Source: JAWKTV01 sp041398905 (GTDB lineage: Bacteria > Planctomycetota > Planctomycetia > Planctomycetales > Planctomycetaceae). Taken from it: a stretch of DNA of 64,000 bases. The stretch is taken from NCBI GenBank assembly GCA_041398905.1, contig JAWKTV010000001.1:434001-498000 (forward strand), read 5' to 3'. Positions 63,177-64,000 of the stretch are shown one piece after another. The position numbers were made by a program, and so were the translations under genes. The notes beneath the pieces were generated by a model that did no database searches, was not told the DNA's origin, and worked only from the letters and a program-made list of their open reading frames with translations. Every line of letters begins with the position of its first letter. Within the stretch, counting starts at the first letter, position 1.

Positions 63177-64000
63177 CTACAACTGCTCGCAGACCCCAAT
63201 GCCAAGCAGCTCCGAAGCTGCTGAATCACTCGGCCCGTGTAGTCGACGAGCCGCAGGCGGGATTGCCGCGCGGCTTCACTGTCGGCCTTCAGCACGGGGC
63301 AGTGCTCGTAGAAGGTCGACAGCTTGCCCGAGAGGTCGAAGAGGTACTGCGTGAGCAGGTTCGGCTTCGATTCCGCGGCGACGGCTCGCAGCGCTTCTTC
63401 AAAGCGGCACAGCTCCGGCGCCAGCGCCGCTCCGCAGGTTCATCGAGCACGATCGGCGCGTCGGCTGCCGCACCATCGACCGATCGATTCCCCTTGCGAA
63501 AGATCCCGCTGAGGCGCGCATACGCATACTGCATGTACGTCGCCGTGTCTCCGGTCATCGCGAGCATTTTGTCGTAGTCGAAGACATAGTCGCTCTCGCG
63601 GTTATGCTTCAGATCGGCATATTTGATCCCGCCGATGCCGACCACTTCGGCGATCCGGTCCCGCTCCGCTTCACTGAGTTCCGGCGCCGGCCGTTCGTGT
63701 TCGTCGGTCTTGCGGTCATCGTTCGCGGCCACAATCTGTCGGGCCTTGGCGACCGCTTCATCGAGCAGGCTTTCCAGTCCGACCGTGTCGCCACTGCGGG
63801 TCTTGTAGGGCTTCCCGTCCGGACCCATCACGGTGCCAAACTGCACATGCCGCAGCGACACGTCCCCCATCCCGGCGATCGCGGCGGTCGCGAACAGCAG
63901 CTTGAAGTGCTCGCTCTGCCGATGGTCAACCACGTAGAGAATCTCGTCCGCCCCGAGTTCCTCAACACGGTAGCGAATGGTCGCGAGGTCGGTGGTGGCG
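63177..64000 (-). CDS. argS: Arginyl-tRNA synthetase, C-terminal part (partial, one frame break)
   Basis: ArgS attaches arginine to its tRNA. The gene enters at the window edge and is read leftwards: IRYRVEELGADEILYVVDHR, QSEHFKLLFATAAIAGMGDV, VQFGTVMGPDGKPYKTRSGD (the region before the family's KMSK-like site) and ESDYVFDYDKMLAMTGDTAT. Near 63430 the frame changes, after which APELCRFEEALRAVAAESKP, LLTQYLFDLSGKLSTFYEHC and VIQQLRSCLGIGVCEQL form the class I anticodon-binding domain to the stop at 63177. Because argS is essential, a sequence indel is the likely cause. The N-terminal half is beyond 64000. Confidence 0.92.

Noticed and set aside
1..64000. tRNA genes, CRISPR arrays, transposases, integrases and attachment sites
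   Set aside because: I looked for T-arm motifs in the intergenic gaps, spaced repeats and mobility-enzyme motifs and found none that held up.

Overview
The window comes from a high-GC chromosome of a planctomycete, most likely order Planctomycetales. The evidence is the family content: paired DUF1592 and DUF1552 proteins, a DUF1559 protein, J-like proteins opening with YHVWLGI, secreted proteins rich in Tyr, Pro, Gly and Cys, a sulfatase, and meso-DAP-type peptidoglycan genes. The left end cuts nothing recognisable. The right end cuts argS, whose 5' part lies beyond position 64000. I found no tRNA, rRNA, CRISPR array, insertion sequence or phage gene.

Layout. At 0.1-6.1 kb there is a TPR protein convergent with an isolated murE-murF-mraY cluster. 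From 6.7 to 15.2 kb there are a BON-domain envelope protein, an FHA-GGDEF diguanylate cyclase, KDPG aldolase, a TPR protein, a small Gly-rich lipoprotein, a J-like membrane protein and a large lipoprotein. From 15.3 to 21.1 kb there are a VWA membrane protein, the RNase P RNA gene (minus strand) carrying an unusual extra hairpin, a DUF420 protein, MscL and a DUF58 protein. From 21.4 to 27.3 kb there are an HlyD-type adaptor with C-terminal EF-hands, a TolC-type lipoprotein and a KtrA/TrkA-type potassium-channel regulator. From 27.7 to 30.1 kb there are one compositionally odd hypothetical gene and two alpha/beta-hydrolase-type proteins. From 30.8 to 38.4 kb there are secreted planctomycete proteins, a sugar-phosphate-type glycosyltransferase next to a GT39-like membrane glycosyltransferase, a protein with a CPVSG metal-binding-type segment behind a sigma-54-like promoter, and a GYF_2-DUF1559 fusion. 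From 38.6 to 41.6 kb lies one very large gene joining a sulfatase, a LamG-like domain and a GH43-like glycosidase. From 43.7 to 59.3 kb everything reads leftwards: an MscK-like channel, a DUF1592 heme protein with its DUF1552 partner, a hypothetical protein, a Fic protein, an AzgA-type purine permease, GlpD, a CxxCH membrane protein and a small membrane protein. From 59.7 to 64 kb there are an SDR, a lipase-like protein, a KaiC/RAD55-like ATPase and argS.

A caution for every reader: many conserved genes change reading frame without losing recognisable protein sequence. Affected are murF, the BON gene, DUF420, ktrA, fic and argS, and very densely DUF1592 and mscK. Several switches are repaired by adding or removing one base in a short homopolymer, and murF and argS are essential genes, so most of these are probably sequence errors, not dead genes. 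Damage is worst at about 53.3-58.6 kb.

The most interesting objects are the sulfatase-LamG-GH43 fusion, the 24-bp perfect inverted repeat inside rnpB, the EF-hand adaptor protein, the secreted Cys-rich cluster with a possible sigma-54-controlled neighbour, and the repeat-rich control region of fic.
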